Of a stretch of 64,000 bases of DNA, positions 26,885 to 36,682 are shown piece after piece (position 1 is the first letter of the stretch; every line of letters begins with the position of its first letter). Made by a program: the position numbers and the translations under genes. Under the pieces are notes generated by a model. The model ran no database searches and was not told where the DNA came from. It saw nothing but the letters and a program-made list of their open reading frames with translations. The stretch lies in NCBI GenBank assembly GCA_016720635.1, contig JADKKF010000002.1:1-64000 (forward strand). The letters are read 5' to 3'. Source of the DNA: Saprospiraceae bacterium (GTDB taxonomy: Bacteria > Bacteroidota > Bacteroidia > Chitinophagales > Saprospiraceae).

Positions 26885-28126
26885 ATGAAAAAATTATTCG
26901 TCAATATAAAAGGGCTACTGCTGCATCCTAATGAGGAATCAAAATCACCGTTAAAGGGACAAGACCTTGGGAGAAGCAATATCCTTGAAAAAGCTTATTT
27001 ATATATAGAGCAAGATAAAATCGTTTCGTTTGGTCAGATGGCAGAAACGCTACCAGAGTGTAGCGATACCATTGACTGTACTGGAAGATTTATAATACCT
27101 AGTTTTTGTGATAGCCATACGCATATCATTTTTGCAGCGACCCGTGAATCCGAATTTGTAGATAGAATCAATGGTCTGAGCTATGAACAAATCTCTGCAA
27201 ATGGCGGAGGTATTTTGAACTCAGCCAAAAAATTGGCTCTGGCATCTGAAGAATCATTGCTAGAAGATGGTCAAAAGAGGCTAGATCTACTTAAGTTTTT
27301 AGGTACTGGTGCAGTAGAAATAAAAAGTGGCTACGCCCTGACGCTCGAAGGAGAACTTAAGATGCTTCGAGTGATAAAAAGGCTAAAAACCAACAATCCA
27401 GATATTGAAATAAAATCAACATTTTTAGGTGCTCATGCGATTCCTCTTGAATTTAAAAGTCAAAGAGAAAAATATATCTCGTTGATCAATGAGGAGATGA
27501 TTCCAGCCGTTGCAGAAGGGAAATTAGCTGATTATTGCGATGTTTTTTGTGAAACGGGATTTTTCACACCTGAAGAAACACTATCGATACTTACTACTGG
27601 CATCAAATATGGGTTGAAGCCTAAAGTCCATGCCAACGAATTAGATTTTTCGGGTGGTGTACAAGTAGGAGTAAAACTCGGAGCATTATCTGTTGACCAT
27701 TTAGAGTGCCTTGGTGTTGCAGAATTTGAGGCATTAAAAAATTCAAACACGATTGCCACCTTATTACCAGGTACAGCCTTTTTTTTAGGAATTCATTATG
27801 CGCCAGCTAGGAGAATAATCAATGAAAATATAGCCCTTGCTTTGGCTTCAGATTACAATCCAGGAACTACACCTTCTGGCAATATGGCTTTGGTGATTGC
27901 CTTAGCTTGTATTGGAATGAAGATGATGCCCATTGAAGCCATCAATGCTGCCACTGTCAACGGTAGTTTTGCTATGGAAGTACAAGACAAACTTGGATCC
28001 ATATCGGTCGGTAAAAAAGCAAGTTTTATTATAACAAAACCACTCTCCAATTTAAATATCATTCCATATGAATATGGCCACGATTTTATAGGGTCAGTTT
28101 ACCTTTCTGGAAACAAAATTCGCTAA
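26885..28126 (+). CDS. hutI: Imidazolonepropionase
   Basis: A 413-residue amidohydrolase that converts 4-imidazolone-5-propanoate to N-formimino-L-glutamate in histidine breakdown. Visible features are the metal-binding SHTHIIFAATR motif, the GTGAVEIKSGY substrate loop, HANELDFSGGVQVGVKLGALSVDHLE with metal and catalytic residues, and ASDYNPGTTPSGNM. The length fits. No hutH, hutU or formiminoglutamase gene is adjacent, so the other steps must be encoded elsewhere. Confidence 0.95.
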   Translation: MKKLFVNIKGLLLHPNEESKSPLKGQDLGRSNILEKAYLYIEQDKIVSFGQMAETLPECSDTIDCTGRFIIPSFCDSHTHIIFAATRESEFVDRINGLSYEQISANGGGILNSAKKLALASEESLLEDGQKRLDLLKFLGTGAVEIKSGYALTLEGELKMLRVIKRLKTNNPDIEIKSTFLGAHAIPLEFKSQREKYISLINEEMIPAVAEGKLADYCDVFCETGFFTPEETLSILTTGIKYGLKPKVHANELDFSGGVQVGVKLGALSVDHLECLGVAEFEALKNSNTIATLLPGTAFFLGIHYAPARRIINENIALALASDYNPGTTPSGNMALVIALACIGMKMMPIEAINAATVNGSFAMEVQDKLGSISVGKKASFIITKPLSNLNIIPYEYGHDFIGSVYLSGNKIR

Positions 28127-28207
28127 GGGAGACTCTCTTACAATAATGAGGTTTTACCATTCGTTGAAAGTTTAGCATTTTTAGGTATGGAGCAATTTTA
28201 TTTTATG

Positions 28208-28215
28208 TAACTTTG
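28208..28215 (+). promoter_or_regulatory. Predicted -7 box of the giant adhesin gene
   Basis: Taactttg matches TAnnTTTG; a TTAG about 23 nt upstream (28181-28184) may be the -33 element. The leader to the ATG at 28248 would be about 25 nt. Confidence 0.45.
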
Positions 28216-28247
28216 TCCCTTATTATTGGTTTATTTATCTTTATTTC

Positions 28248-31200
28248 ATGAGACTATTCCGCTCAAGCGTAGTTTTTTTTGCATTTATATTGCCTTTTAT
28301 TGTTTGGGGCCAGACTCCTCAAATGATTAAATTGGCCGAAGGGGCGAAAGTTCCAGATATTAATGATATCGATTTTCGGTATTTAGCATGCACCGATCAA
28401 TTCGCAGGCACCATTTCCTTAGTACCACAAACTGGGCAAAGTAACGATATGTCAAGCCGTAGGATATTTTTATGCAAAAATGATTCAATTAAACTGATCG
28501 GAAATCGAGATTATAACTTGACGGGTGATCCTCAGATAGCTTCAGTCCCTGGGATAGCATATGCATTTTATAGATGTGCTCCAACAGTCAATGGTCCAAA
28601 CTTAGCCTCGATACTTACAGATCCTTGTATTCAAGGGAATCCAAGCCCGCCTCCTACTTCTCCTGGCATTTGGATTTATGCAGACCCGAATAGTCGATTT
28701 GGCGATGCAACATTTAGAAATCTTGGACTGGTACAATCGACATTCAATAGTAATTTACCATATGAATTATTTTTTGCCCCTATCACGGTGGATGAAGCTG
28801 CTATCAATGGGTATGAATCAACAGGCGGAGGGCCAGCTGGACCTTGTGTAAATGTAAATACAGCTCAAAAATTTTCGGTTGTTTACTTAAATGAATTAAC
28901 CATAACTAATTTACAAAAAACAGGTGCTTTAACAGGAAATTTTGTCATTGGCGGAGGTCTTTCACAATTTGACAACAGTACTTCATACAACATTACTATT
29001 GAAAGGGTTGGTAATCCTTTAATTACCGGTTCAATTATTGGAGGTCCATACAAGCACAATCAAACGGTCAATTTTTCGGTACCTTCTGATGGTACCTACA
29101 CCATAACTGTAGAAGATGGAAAAAGCTGTGGGGTTTCTTCAGTGATTACGTTTAATTCGGCCAAATTGACTCTTAATATTGGTGCAGGAATAGGCAATAT
29201 TGGTGAGGAAGTATGCATACCGATTACTGCGCAGAATTTTAATTTAATTTCAAGTATGCAGTATGGAATTCATTTCAATTCATCATTACTTGAGTACACA
29301 GGGGTTACTTTTCCTAGTCCCTTATCTATTAATATTGATGAAATGGCATTCAATAAACGTGATCCAAATATTATAAACGTTGCATGGTTTACAGGAACAG
29401 CAGCTACTGTTCCTGATAATGGAATTTTATTTAATGTTTGCTTCAAAATTTTAGGATTTGCAGGAGGTCAATGCAATACTATTTCATTTGGTGGCCTTCA
29501 TGATAATGGACCCATAGAATTTACTGGAGGCAACCCTGAAGAAATAATTACAGAATATACACTAAATCCTGGCACCATATGTATCGACCCAAACAATTTG
29601 GTGATTTTTGGAAAATCATGCAGTACAACAACAAATCAAGGTAGTTTTACGATTATTCCTGGCGGAGGTGTGGCCCCTTACAATTATAATTGGGCACATA
29701 CAAGTGGAACTCCAAGTGGATCTGGATCCATTCCTACTAGCGGAGGTTCTTTTGTTTCTCCTAGTAATCTTGCCGCTGGCAATTATAATGTTACAGTAAC
29801 AGATGCTGGAGGATTAAAATCAACTACTACAATTACCATAGTTAATGCAGCACCAATATTTGTATCATTAAGTACGATTGATCCCACCTGTTTCGGTATG
29901 ATTGATGGCACTGTTTCCGTTTCAAGCGTTGGAGGTGGGGATGTCAGCAGTCCCTACAAAATAATTTGGTCAACAGGAACTAGAGATACCATTAATATAA
30001 CAAATCTCGGCTCTGGTGCTTACACGGTAACCATTGAAGATGCGAGTGGTTGTTCTCAGACAGCCTCTGCGGTTTTAGGTGTTACTCCTATTGTCTTTCC
30101 TGCTCCCTCTCTGACTCAACCAAGTTGTCTAGGTAGTACAGATGGAGCCATCCGCGTAACTGCCTTTGGAGGAAAACCTTATACCACACCATTCAATGGT
30201 TATAAGTATATTTGGCAATCAAAAACTGATTCGGGAATTTCTGGTAATTTAACTGGAGTTGGTCCTGGTACATATCGTATCACCGTGCAGGATAAAAACA
30301 ATTGTACAAAAATTGACTCCTTTGTATTAACACCAACTAGAGAGATCAGCATAGCATTTAGCTCTGCCAATCCAAAATGTTATAATGATAGAAATGGTTC
30401 GATTGTTATCAGCCCATTGTCTCAACCTGGCCCTGGATCGCCTCCTTATAACTACAGATGGTCGCCCAGCACTGGTTTAGTTTCACCACAAGGGCTTACC
30501 GCAACGGTCACAAATCTTCCAGCTGGACAGTATAGCATTACCGTAACCGATCAGGTTGGATGTATTTCATCCACCCTTATTACCATAAGAAATCCAGACA
30601 GCATTCGAATTTTTGAATTAGAGCTCAAAAATCTTACTTGTAATGGAAATGGAATGGACGGAAAAATCCACTCTAGCGCTAGTGGAGGAACTTTAATTGG
30701 CAATCCTCTGCAATATACCTTTAACTGGACGGGGCCAAACAATTTTAATCAATCAGGAAAAAATATCTTAGTTATAGATAATCTTCGTGAAGGAATATAT
30801 AATCTTACCATAACAGATGATTATGGATGTAAAAGTTCGAAGTCATATAGTTTGGGCAATGTTGGGGCATCCATTAAATTTGATACAATCCCTCCAAAAT
30901 GTAAAAATTTTAGTGACGGAGCAATTAACACAACAATAACTTATGCGAAGCCTTACACACTTCGTTGGAATAACGGCTCAACTGCTGAAGACTTGAGCAA
31001 CCTGAAGGCTGGCAAATTCATAGTAACCATAACCGCTAATGATGGTTGTATCACCATTGATTCTGTTACTATACATGATCCTCTAAGCTTAAATATAGAA
31101 AATAAAAACGTTGTAAAACCGAGGTGTTATGGTACTAAAACAGGAAGTATTGCAATAACAGTTTCCACCCCTTTCCCTTTGGTAGACTTCGTTTGGTCAG

Positions 31201-32849
31201 ATCCATCCATAGGTAATTTACCATTTGCAAGTCCCCTTAACTCTGGCACTTATTATGTGACCATGACCGACAAGAGTACATGCCCTTCTATCATCGACAC
31301 GATCGTCATCCCTGATGCACCGAAAATTGTATTTAATTTTACCAATATCGATTCGGTTTCATGTTATAATACCTGTGATGGTAGAGTTAGATTGACTCCG
31401 ACCAAACAAGGATTAACTCCTTCTGCGTTATATTCATATGAGTGGTCAAAGCCATTTTCAGAAAACAATAAACTTTCTAGTTATGTCACTGGACTTTGTC
31501 CGGGATATCAAAGAGTCCAAGTAACAGATTCACTTGGATGCCGACAGGAAGACTCGGTATTGATTAGTGCACCTACAAAGATCATACTTGACAGTACATT
31601 GATTATTATCAATGATGCAAGTTGTAATGGTTCGATGGATGGAAGAGCTACTGTAAATGCCCTTGGAGGTACTCCGCCATATCAATTTATATGGCCTGCC
31701 AGTGGAAATCAAATTTCATCTACTATAGGAAATCTTAAGGCTGGTCGGTATCCAATTAGTATTGTGGATTCAAAAAATTGCGCTATTTTGGATTCAATAT
31801 CTATTGGACAACCCGATACCCTCTTATTAAAAATAGATTCCACCAATACTAGAGGATTAACCTGCTTTGAACGCAATGATGCACAGATTTTTGTAATCCA
31901 TAGTGGAGGTAATCCTGGGCCACCAATAACTTATAATTGGTCACCAAACTTAAAAGACACAACACAACTAGTTGTCAATTTAGCCCCAAATACTTATTCA
32001 GTAACAATCACCGATTCCAAAGGATGTACTTCAAGACTTTCACATACCATCCCTGATTTGTTGCCGATAGAATTTAATTTATCCAATATAATCCCCCCAG
32101 TCTGCAATGGTGATAATACAAATATTGGAGTCGTTTTTGCAACTGGAGGATCTGGAGGCCCTTTCTCTTTTGCAGTAGATTTTGGCCCACAAACCCTATT
32201 GACTAATGAATTGCCCATATCGGCTGGTCCACACACAATTTCTATATATGACATAAATGGATGTAGTGCAGATACAATCATATCAGTTACCGAACCACCA
32301 GCATTACTCGTGGATTTAGGCCCAGATGCAGAAATTGAATTGGGTGACTCATTACAGTTGGTACCGATTATCAGTTCGGTCAATCAAATTTCACGGTTGA
32401 TTTGGAGTCCAACTGCAACACTTAATTGTACCAACCCTGGATGTAATTCACCCTATGTACGGCCACTCCGAACTACAGAATATACCCTAGAAGTTGTTGA
32501 TACTTTAGGTTGCCGAGGATTGGATCGAGTTATCATCCGAGTAGATAAGAACAGAAATGTATATATACCAAACGTTTTTTCACCCAATAGAGACGGAAGA
32601 AATGACTATTTTGAAATATTTACAGGAAAAGGAGTACGCGCCATACCTCAAATACAAATTTTTGACCGCTGGGGAAATTTATTGAATGAAAAAAATAATC
32701 TTCCAGTAATACCATACGGACTAGAAATTTGGGATGGAAAATTCCAAGGAAAAGAAATGCAACCGGGAGTATATGTTTACCTGATTAAGGTTACATTTGA
32801 AGATGACCAAACCCTTCTATACAGAGGAGATATTACAATTGTAAAATAA
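28248..32849 (+). CDS. Giant SprB-repeat adhesin with cohesin-like domain and T9SS type B CTD
   Basis: A 1533-residue secreted protein. In order: signal peptide (about 1-22); a Cys-containing N-terminal region; a cohesin-like beta-sandwich (about 305-420; LTLNIGAGIGNIGEEVCIPI, MQYGIHFNSSLLEYTGV, GILFNVCFKILGF); eleven SprB-like repeats from about 458 to 1350, each opening with a Cys-x-Gly/Asn-x-Asp-Gly pattern; an Ig-like domain (about 1358-1435); and a C-terminal gliding-motility domain starting VYIPNVFSPNRDGRND, the type B T9SS sorting signal. It is probably exported by the T9SS in this window and attached via a PorP/SprF protein. Its ligand is unknown. Confidence 0.92.
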   Translation: MRLFRSSVVFFAFILPFIVWGQTPQMIKLAEGAKVPDINDIDFRYLACTDQFAGTISLVPQTGQSNDMSSRRIFLCKNDSIKLIGNRDYNLTGDPQIASVPGIAYAFYRCAPTVNGPNLASILTDPCIQGNPSPPPTSPGIWIYADPNSRFGDATFRNLGLVQSTFNSNLPYELFFAPITVDEAAINGYESTGGGPAGPCVNVNTAQKFSVVYLNELTITNLQKTGALTGNFVIGGGLSQFDNSTSYNITIERVGNPLITGSIIGGPYKHNQTVNFSVPSDGTYTITVEDGKSCGVSSVITFNSAKLTLNIGAGIGNIGEEVCIPITAQNFNLISSMQYGIHFNSSLLEYTGVTFPSPLSINIDEMAFNKRDPNIINVAWFTGTAATVPDNGILFNVCFKILGFAGGQCNTISFGGLHDNGPIEFTGGNPEEIITEYTLNPGTICIDPNNLVIFGKSCSTTTNQGSFTIIPGGGVAPYNYNWAHTSGTPSGSGSIPTSGGSFVSPSNLAAGNYNVTVTDAGGLKSTTTITIVNAAPIFVSLSTIDPTCFGMIDGTVSVSSVGGGDVSSPYKIIWSTGTRDTINITNLGSGAYTVTIEDASGCSQTASAVLGVTPIVFPAPSLTQPSCLGSTDGAIRVTAFGGKPYTTPFNGYKYIWQSKTDSGISGNLTGVGPGTYRITVQDKNNCTKIDSFVLTPTREISIAFSSANPKCYNDRNGSIVISPLSQPGPGSPPYNYRWSPSTGLVSPQGLTATVTNLPAGQYSITVTDQVGCISSTLITIRNPDSIRIFELELKNLTCNGNGMDGKIHSSASGGTLIGNPLQYTFNWTGPNNFNQSGKNILVIDNLREGIYNLTITDDYGCKSSKSYSLGNVGASIKFDTIPPKCKNFSDGAINTTITYAKPYTLRWNNGSTAEDLSNLKAGKFIVTITANDGCITIDSVTIHDPLSLNIENKNVVKPRCYGTKTGSIAITVSTPFPLVDFVWSDPSIGNLPFASPLNSGTYYVTMTDKSTCPSIIDTIVIPDAPKIVFNFTNIDSVSCYNTCDGRVRLTPTKQGLTPSALYSYEWSKPFSENNKLSSYVTGLCPGYQRVQVTDSLGCRQEDSVLISAPTKIILDSTLIIINDASCNGSMDGRATVNALGGTPPYQFIWPASGNQISSTIGNLKAGRYPISIVDSKNCAILDSISIGQPDTLLLKIDSTNTRGLTCFERNDAQIFVIHSGGNPGPPITYNWSPNLKDTTQLVVNLAPNTYSVTITDSKGCTSRLSHTIPDLLPIEFNLSNIIPPVCNGDNTNIGVVFATGGSGGPFSFAVDFGPQTLLTNELPISAGPHTISIYDINGCSADTIISVTEPPALLVDLGPDAEIELGDSLQLVPIISSVNQISRLIWSPTATLNCTNPGCNSPYVRPLRTTEYTLEVVDTLGCRGLDRVIIRVDKNRNVYIPNVFSPNRDGRNDYFEIFTGKGVRAIPQIQIFDRWGNLLNEKNNLPVIPYGLEIWDGKFQGKEMQPGVYVYLIKVTFEDDQTLLYRGDITIVK

Positions 32850-32857
32850 TAGTTTTG

Positions 32858-33937
32858 ATGGAACAAAACCAATCGATATCAAATAGTAATAATTCAGACG
32901 AAATTACTTTAAAAGAATTGATTTTAAAGCTAAAAGAATATGCTTCAGAATTAGTCCGAAATTGGTATATCATCTTAATTTGCATTTTACCGATAGCTGG
33001 TTATATGGTTTATAAAGCAAAGACCACGGACACGACCTATCCAGCCAATTTGACATTTATGTTGAGCCAAGATGACGGGGGTTTGGGAAAATTGGGTGGA
33101 TTGTTAGGGTCTTTTGGATTTGGAGGATCTGGGAAAAACAATTATGAGAAAATGGTTGAAATTGCGAAATCTAGACAAATAATTTACAATTCCATTTTTA
33201 ATCGAATCGAAATAAATGGAAAGACTGATTATTTCGCAAACCACCTCATTGACATTGAGAAAATGCATGATGATCTTTGGAAAAAAGACACCTCTGGCCT
33301 TAAATCATTCTATTTTGTAAACTCTGATTTCCAAAAATTTTCAAAATTAGAATCAAAGGCATTTATTCAATTATGTAAATATTTAACTGGTTCGGAAGAA
33401 AAAGCAGGTATCTATAATTGCTCGTTTAGTAAAACTTCTGAAATTTTAACAATGTCCATCACCACGAAAAGTGAACCATTAAGTATTGAATTGTTAAAAT
33501 CAATATTTTATAATCTTTCTGATTTTTACGTGGAAACATCCATTGGTAAAGATCAATTCACTTATGATATCATTAAAAGAAAATCCGATTCTATATATAA
33601 CCTTCTCAATGCTAAAGATTATGCGGCTTCAAAAATTCAAGACGCCAAGCGTAATCTTTTCGAAGAATCTGAAAAAAATTCGGCTAAAAAACTCAATCGT
33701 GACGTTAATATGTTAGGTCTGATTTATGGTGAAACTGCTAAAAATGCTGAATTAGCTGACTTTTCGCTCAAATCAAAAACGCCTTTGATACGTGAATTGG
33801 ATCTACCCATGGCACCACTTGATTCCAAATCTGAAAGTGCATTAATGGCTTTAATTAAAGGGTGTCTAATAGGAGGAATTCTTGCTAGTTTCTTTATTAT
33901 TTTACGAAAAATCATTAGAGAAGCTATGGCTGCTTAG
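32858..33937 (+). CDS. Wzz-like chain length determinant / polysaccharide export protein
   Basis: A 359-residue inner membrane protein with a transmembrane helix near the N-terminus (WYIILICILPIAGYMVY) and another near the C-terminus (LIKGCLIGGILASFFIIL). The large periplasmic part between them includes a Gly-rich loop (GGLGKLGGLLGSFGFGGSG) and long helices. This topology is that of Wzz/polysaccharide co-polymerases. No tyrosine-kinase domain is fused. The ATG at 32858 is preferred over TTG at 32855. It starts 8 nt after the adhesin stop, so the two genes are likely one transcript. Confidence 0.72.
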   Translation: MEQNQSISNSNNSDEITLKELILKLKEYASELVRNWYIILICILPIAGYMVYKAKTTDTTYPANLTFMLSQDDGGLGKLGGLLGSFGFGGSGKNNYEKMVEIAKSRQIIYNSIFNRIEINGKTDYFANHLIDIEKMHDDLWKKDTSGLKSFYFVNSDFQKFSKLESKAFIQLCKYLTGSEEKAGIYNCSFSKTSEILTMSITTKSEPLSIELLKSIFYNLSDFYVETSIGKDQFTYDIIKRKSDSIYNLLNAKDYAASKIQDAKRNLFEESEKNSAKKLNRDVNMLGLIYGETAKNAELADFSLKSKTPLIRELDLPMAPLDSKSESALMALIKGCLIGGILASFFIILRKIIREAMAA

Positions 33938-34110
33938 TGAATTTTCTTTTATTATATTCTTCTAAATTTATCATTTGAATTAATATTAGTATAGAATTTT
34001 ATTTTTCTTGCACCTTAGTCATAGTTTCAATAAAAAAAATCCATTTATTCCTTGTTTATCATTAAAACAGAAAAGTGAACTATTTTGAGTTTCTTTAGTT
34101 CAATCTTATA

Positions 34111-35202
34111 ATGAATTCGATACCCAATACTGACCTTACGGAGGACCAACTAAAGGCTCTTGATAGCATCAAAACTTCACGCGTAATATTGCCAATCATA
34201 ATTGGTATTTCAATAGCTGCTTTACTGATTTGGAAGCAGTTTGATTTAAAAGAATTTGAAAAAATACACTGGGGTCTCTACACTTTCTTCTGGGTCATTT
34301 TAGGAATTGGCCTATTGATTATAAGGCATTTGGCATATAGCCTTAGACTATACCTTTTGTCAAATAAAGCTTTTTCTTACATTAAATGTATTGAATTAAT
34401 TTTTATATGGGAGTTTAGCTCCTGTGTCGCACCTACCAATGTGGGTGGTAGTGCCGTTGCTTTGGTTGTACTTAGCCTTGAAAAATTAAGCACAGCGAAA
34501 ACCGCCAGCATTGTAATTTATACTGTTATCCTTGATTCTATCTTTTTCTTGGCCAATATTCCGATCCTTTTAGCACTGGTGGGTCCAACGATGCTCCGTC
34601 CAGAATTAAAAACAATTTTTGAATTTAACGGATGGGCTTATTCCTTTTGGATATTTTACATGTTTAAAATAATTTATACTTCGCTTTTCTTTTATGGCTT
34701 ATTTATCAACCCACATGGCTTTAAATCGCTTTTAAACAAAATCACCAATTTATCTTTTCTTAAGAAATGGAAAGAAAAAGCTAACAAATTAGGTGATGAC
34801 TTTATCATTTCTTCACGGGAAATAAAATATCAAAGCCCTATCTTCCATTTAAAAGCTTTTGGAATAACAAGCATAGCGTGGGTTTGCAAATTTATGTTCT
34901 TAGCCTTTTTAATTAACGGAATTGTAACTACCACTTCATTAGATTTTTTCAATCAATTGCATTTATTTGCTAGGATACAGTCAATGTACCTCATCATGGC
35001 ATTTAGCCCTACACCAGGTGGATCTGGATTTGCAGAAGCAGTTTTTCCTGGATTTATGCATGACTTTGTTCCCTATGGCATTTGTATAGTTGTGGCGCTC
35101 CTGTGGAGACTTTTAGCCTACAATTCGTACATGCTTTTGGGTTTGATTATTATACCAAACTGGATGCGAAAGATCTTATCGAAGCACAAAATATTAAAGT
35201 AA
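34111..35202 (+). CDS. Flippase-like membrane protein (LPG synthase TM region family, UPF0104)
   Basis: A 363-residue protein with seven to eight transmembrane helices. WEFSSCVAPTNVGGSAVALVVL and AFSPTPGGSGFAEAVF are the signatures of the lysylphosphatidylglycerol synthase transmembrane family (AglD/YbhN-like). Only the membrane part is present; the C-terminal aminoacyl transferase domain of MprF is missing. Such proteins are thought to move or bind lipids. It lies 173 nt after the Wzz-like gene. The role is not predictable beyond family. Confidence 0.82.
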   Translation: MNSIPNTDLTEDQLKALDSIKTSRVILPIIIGISIAALLIWKQFDLKEFEKIHWGLYTFFWVILGIGLLIIRHLAYSLRLYLLSNKAFSYIKCIELIFIWEFSSCVAPTNVGGSAVALVVLSLEKLSTAKTASIVIYTVILDSIFFLANIPILLALVGPTMLRPELKTIFEFNGWAYSFWIFYMFKIIYTSLFFYGLFINPHGFKSLLNKITNLSFLKKWKEKANKLGDDFIISSREIKYQSPIFHLKAFGITSIAWVCKFMFLAFLINGIVTTTSLDFFNQLHLFARIQSMYLIMAFSPTPGGSGFAEAVFPGFMHDFVPYGICIVVALLWRLLAYNSYMLLGLIIIPNWMRKILSKHKILK

Positions 35203-35324
35203 AAACCATCGTTTCCAAGATAAGTAATATTAATATTTAGGCAGTTAATAAATTGTTAAAGAGATTAATAACAGGAACTAAATTTCGAGACACATCGTTT
35301 TTGAATTACTCAAATCATATATAA

Positions 35325-36503
35325 ATGAAGCAATTAATTTCCTTTTTACTGGCTGGATTTATTGGTGGTATCACTACTTATGGATTGATTCTCTATAAAA
35401 ATCCAATAAAATCTGATACATCTGTCTCGGAGAAAACCAGCTATTTTGCAGGCTATAATGCTCCTCTTGATTTTACTAAAGCAGCCGATAAAGCTTTGGA
35501 TGCCGTTGTTCACATAAAAGCAACTGAAAGCCCCGAAGCTGCTGAAAATAGATTCAGACAATCATACCAACAAAGATCCCCATTTAGTTTTTTCCTCGGT
35601 GAAGACGATTTGGAAGGATTTTTTGGATATGGTCCTAGGTCAAAACAAGGAACTGGTTCTGGTGTGATAATTTCACCAAATGGTTATATCGTCACCAATA
35701 ATCACGTGGTTGATTTTGCCGATATGTTTGAAGTGACTTTACACGATAATAAAAAATATGAGGCGACATTGGTAGGGCGTGATCCCATAACGGACTTAGC
35801 TGTTCTGAAAATAGAGGCTGGAACGTTGCCATCTATCGAGTATGGAAACTCTGATAATTCTAGAATTGGAGAATGGGTGCTTGCAGTAGGAAATCCATTT
35901 AATCTTTCCTCAACTGTAACAGCTGGTATTATTTCGGCTAAAAATAGAAATATTAATGTCAACAGAAATGATGGTGCAGTTGAAGATTTTATCCAAACTG
36001 ACGCAGCTGTTAATCCAGGAAATAGTGGAGGTGCTTTGGTTGATACCAATGGAAAACTAATTGGAATCAATACAGCCATCGCATCACCGACGGGGGCTTA
36101 TGCTGGATACTCTTTTGCCATTCCAGCTAATAGAGCTAAAAATGTAATTGAAAAAATTATCAAAAATTATGACCCAAAAGCCATTGCATCAAATAATGGC
36201 AACAATTATAACAAAAAACCTAAGCTTGGGATAGCCCTTGAAGAAGTAGATTATGAACTCGCCTCAGAACTAAAATTACCCGTCGATAAAGGTATTTATG
36301 TCCGTCAAGTTTTAGACGGAAGTGCGGCTCAGTCAGCTGGCCTTTTAGCAAATGACGTGATAGTTAGAGTAAATAACTCAGATATTAGCAGTGCTCAAAG
36401 TTTGCAAAATATAATCGGTAATTCCAGAGTTGGGGATGTTTTGAATTTAACCATAAATAGAAATGGTAAGATAAAGGAAATACCCGTCAAATTAAAGGCA
36501 TAA
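35325..36503 (+). CDS. HtrA/DegP-like serine protease, one PDZ domain
   Basis: A 392-residue periplasmic protease with an N-terminal signal anchor (about 1-24). The trypsin-like domain has the triad His127 (TNNHVVD), Asp157 (DPITDLAVLK) and Ser234 (GNSGGAL). One PDZ domain occupies about 295-390 (LGIALEEVDYELASELKLP onward). It degrades or refolds misfolded envelope proteins. It is followed by a strong terminator at 36556-36593. A second, longer HtrA paralogue is at 43699-45093. Confidence 0.95.
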   Translation: MKQLISFLLAGFIGGITTYGLILYKNPIKSDTSVSEKTSYFAGYNAPLDFTKAADKALDAVVHIKATESPEAAENRFRQSYQQRSPFSFFLGEDDLEGFFGYGPRSKQGTGSGVIISPNGYIVTNNHVVDFADMFEVTLHDNKKYEATLVGRDPITDLAVLKIEAGTLPSIEYGNSDNSRIGEWVLAVGNPFNLSSTVTAGIISAKNRNINVNRNDGAVEDFIQTDAAVNPGNSGGALVDTNGKLIGINTAIASPTGAYAGYSFAIPANRAKNVIEKIIKNYDPKAIASNNGNNYNKKPKLGIALEEVDYELASELKLPVDKGIYVRQVLDGSAAQSAGLLANDVIVRVNNSDISSAQSLQNIIGNSRVGDVLNLTINRNGKIKEIPVKLKA

Positions 36504-36555
36504 TAACATTATTAAAATATAGAAGATAGTTGGTTTTTCGTTTTGTTTTGATTTG

Positions 36556-36593
36556 AACCCGATGCTTCATTTTTATGTTCATCGGGTTTTTTT
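36556..36593 (+). terminator. Rho-independent terminator after the HtrA gene
   Basis: Perfect 9-bp stem aacccgatg (36556-36564) and catcgggtt (36580-36588) with a 15-nt loop, continuing into an uninterrupted T tract to 36593. Confidence 0.85.
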
Positions 36594-36636
36594 ATCCATT
36601 TTGATTAAAATTAACCTAATCTTAAGATTTAGTAAT

Positions 36637-36667
36637 ACTGTTTTTAATAAATATTACCATAACTTTG
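36637..36667 (+). promoter_or_regulatory. Predicted promoter of scpB, decides its start codon
   Basis: Taactttg at 36660-36667 matches TAnnTTTG; actg at 36637-36640 lies 19 nt upstream as a -33 candidate. Because transcription would begin near 36674, the in-frame TTG at 36665 cannot be the start, favouring the TTG at 36683. Confidence 0.45.
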
Positions 36668-36682
36668 CAGCAAAATATAATA

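Noticed and set aside
29620..32300. Tandem DNA repeat in the adhesin gene
   Set aside because: The SprB-like units are similar in protein pattern but too diverged in DNA to be a recent tandem array.
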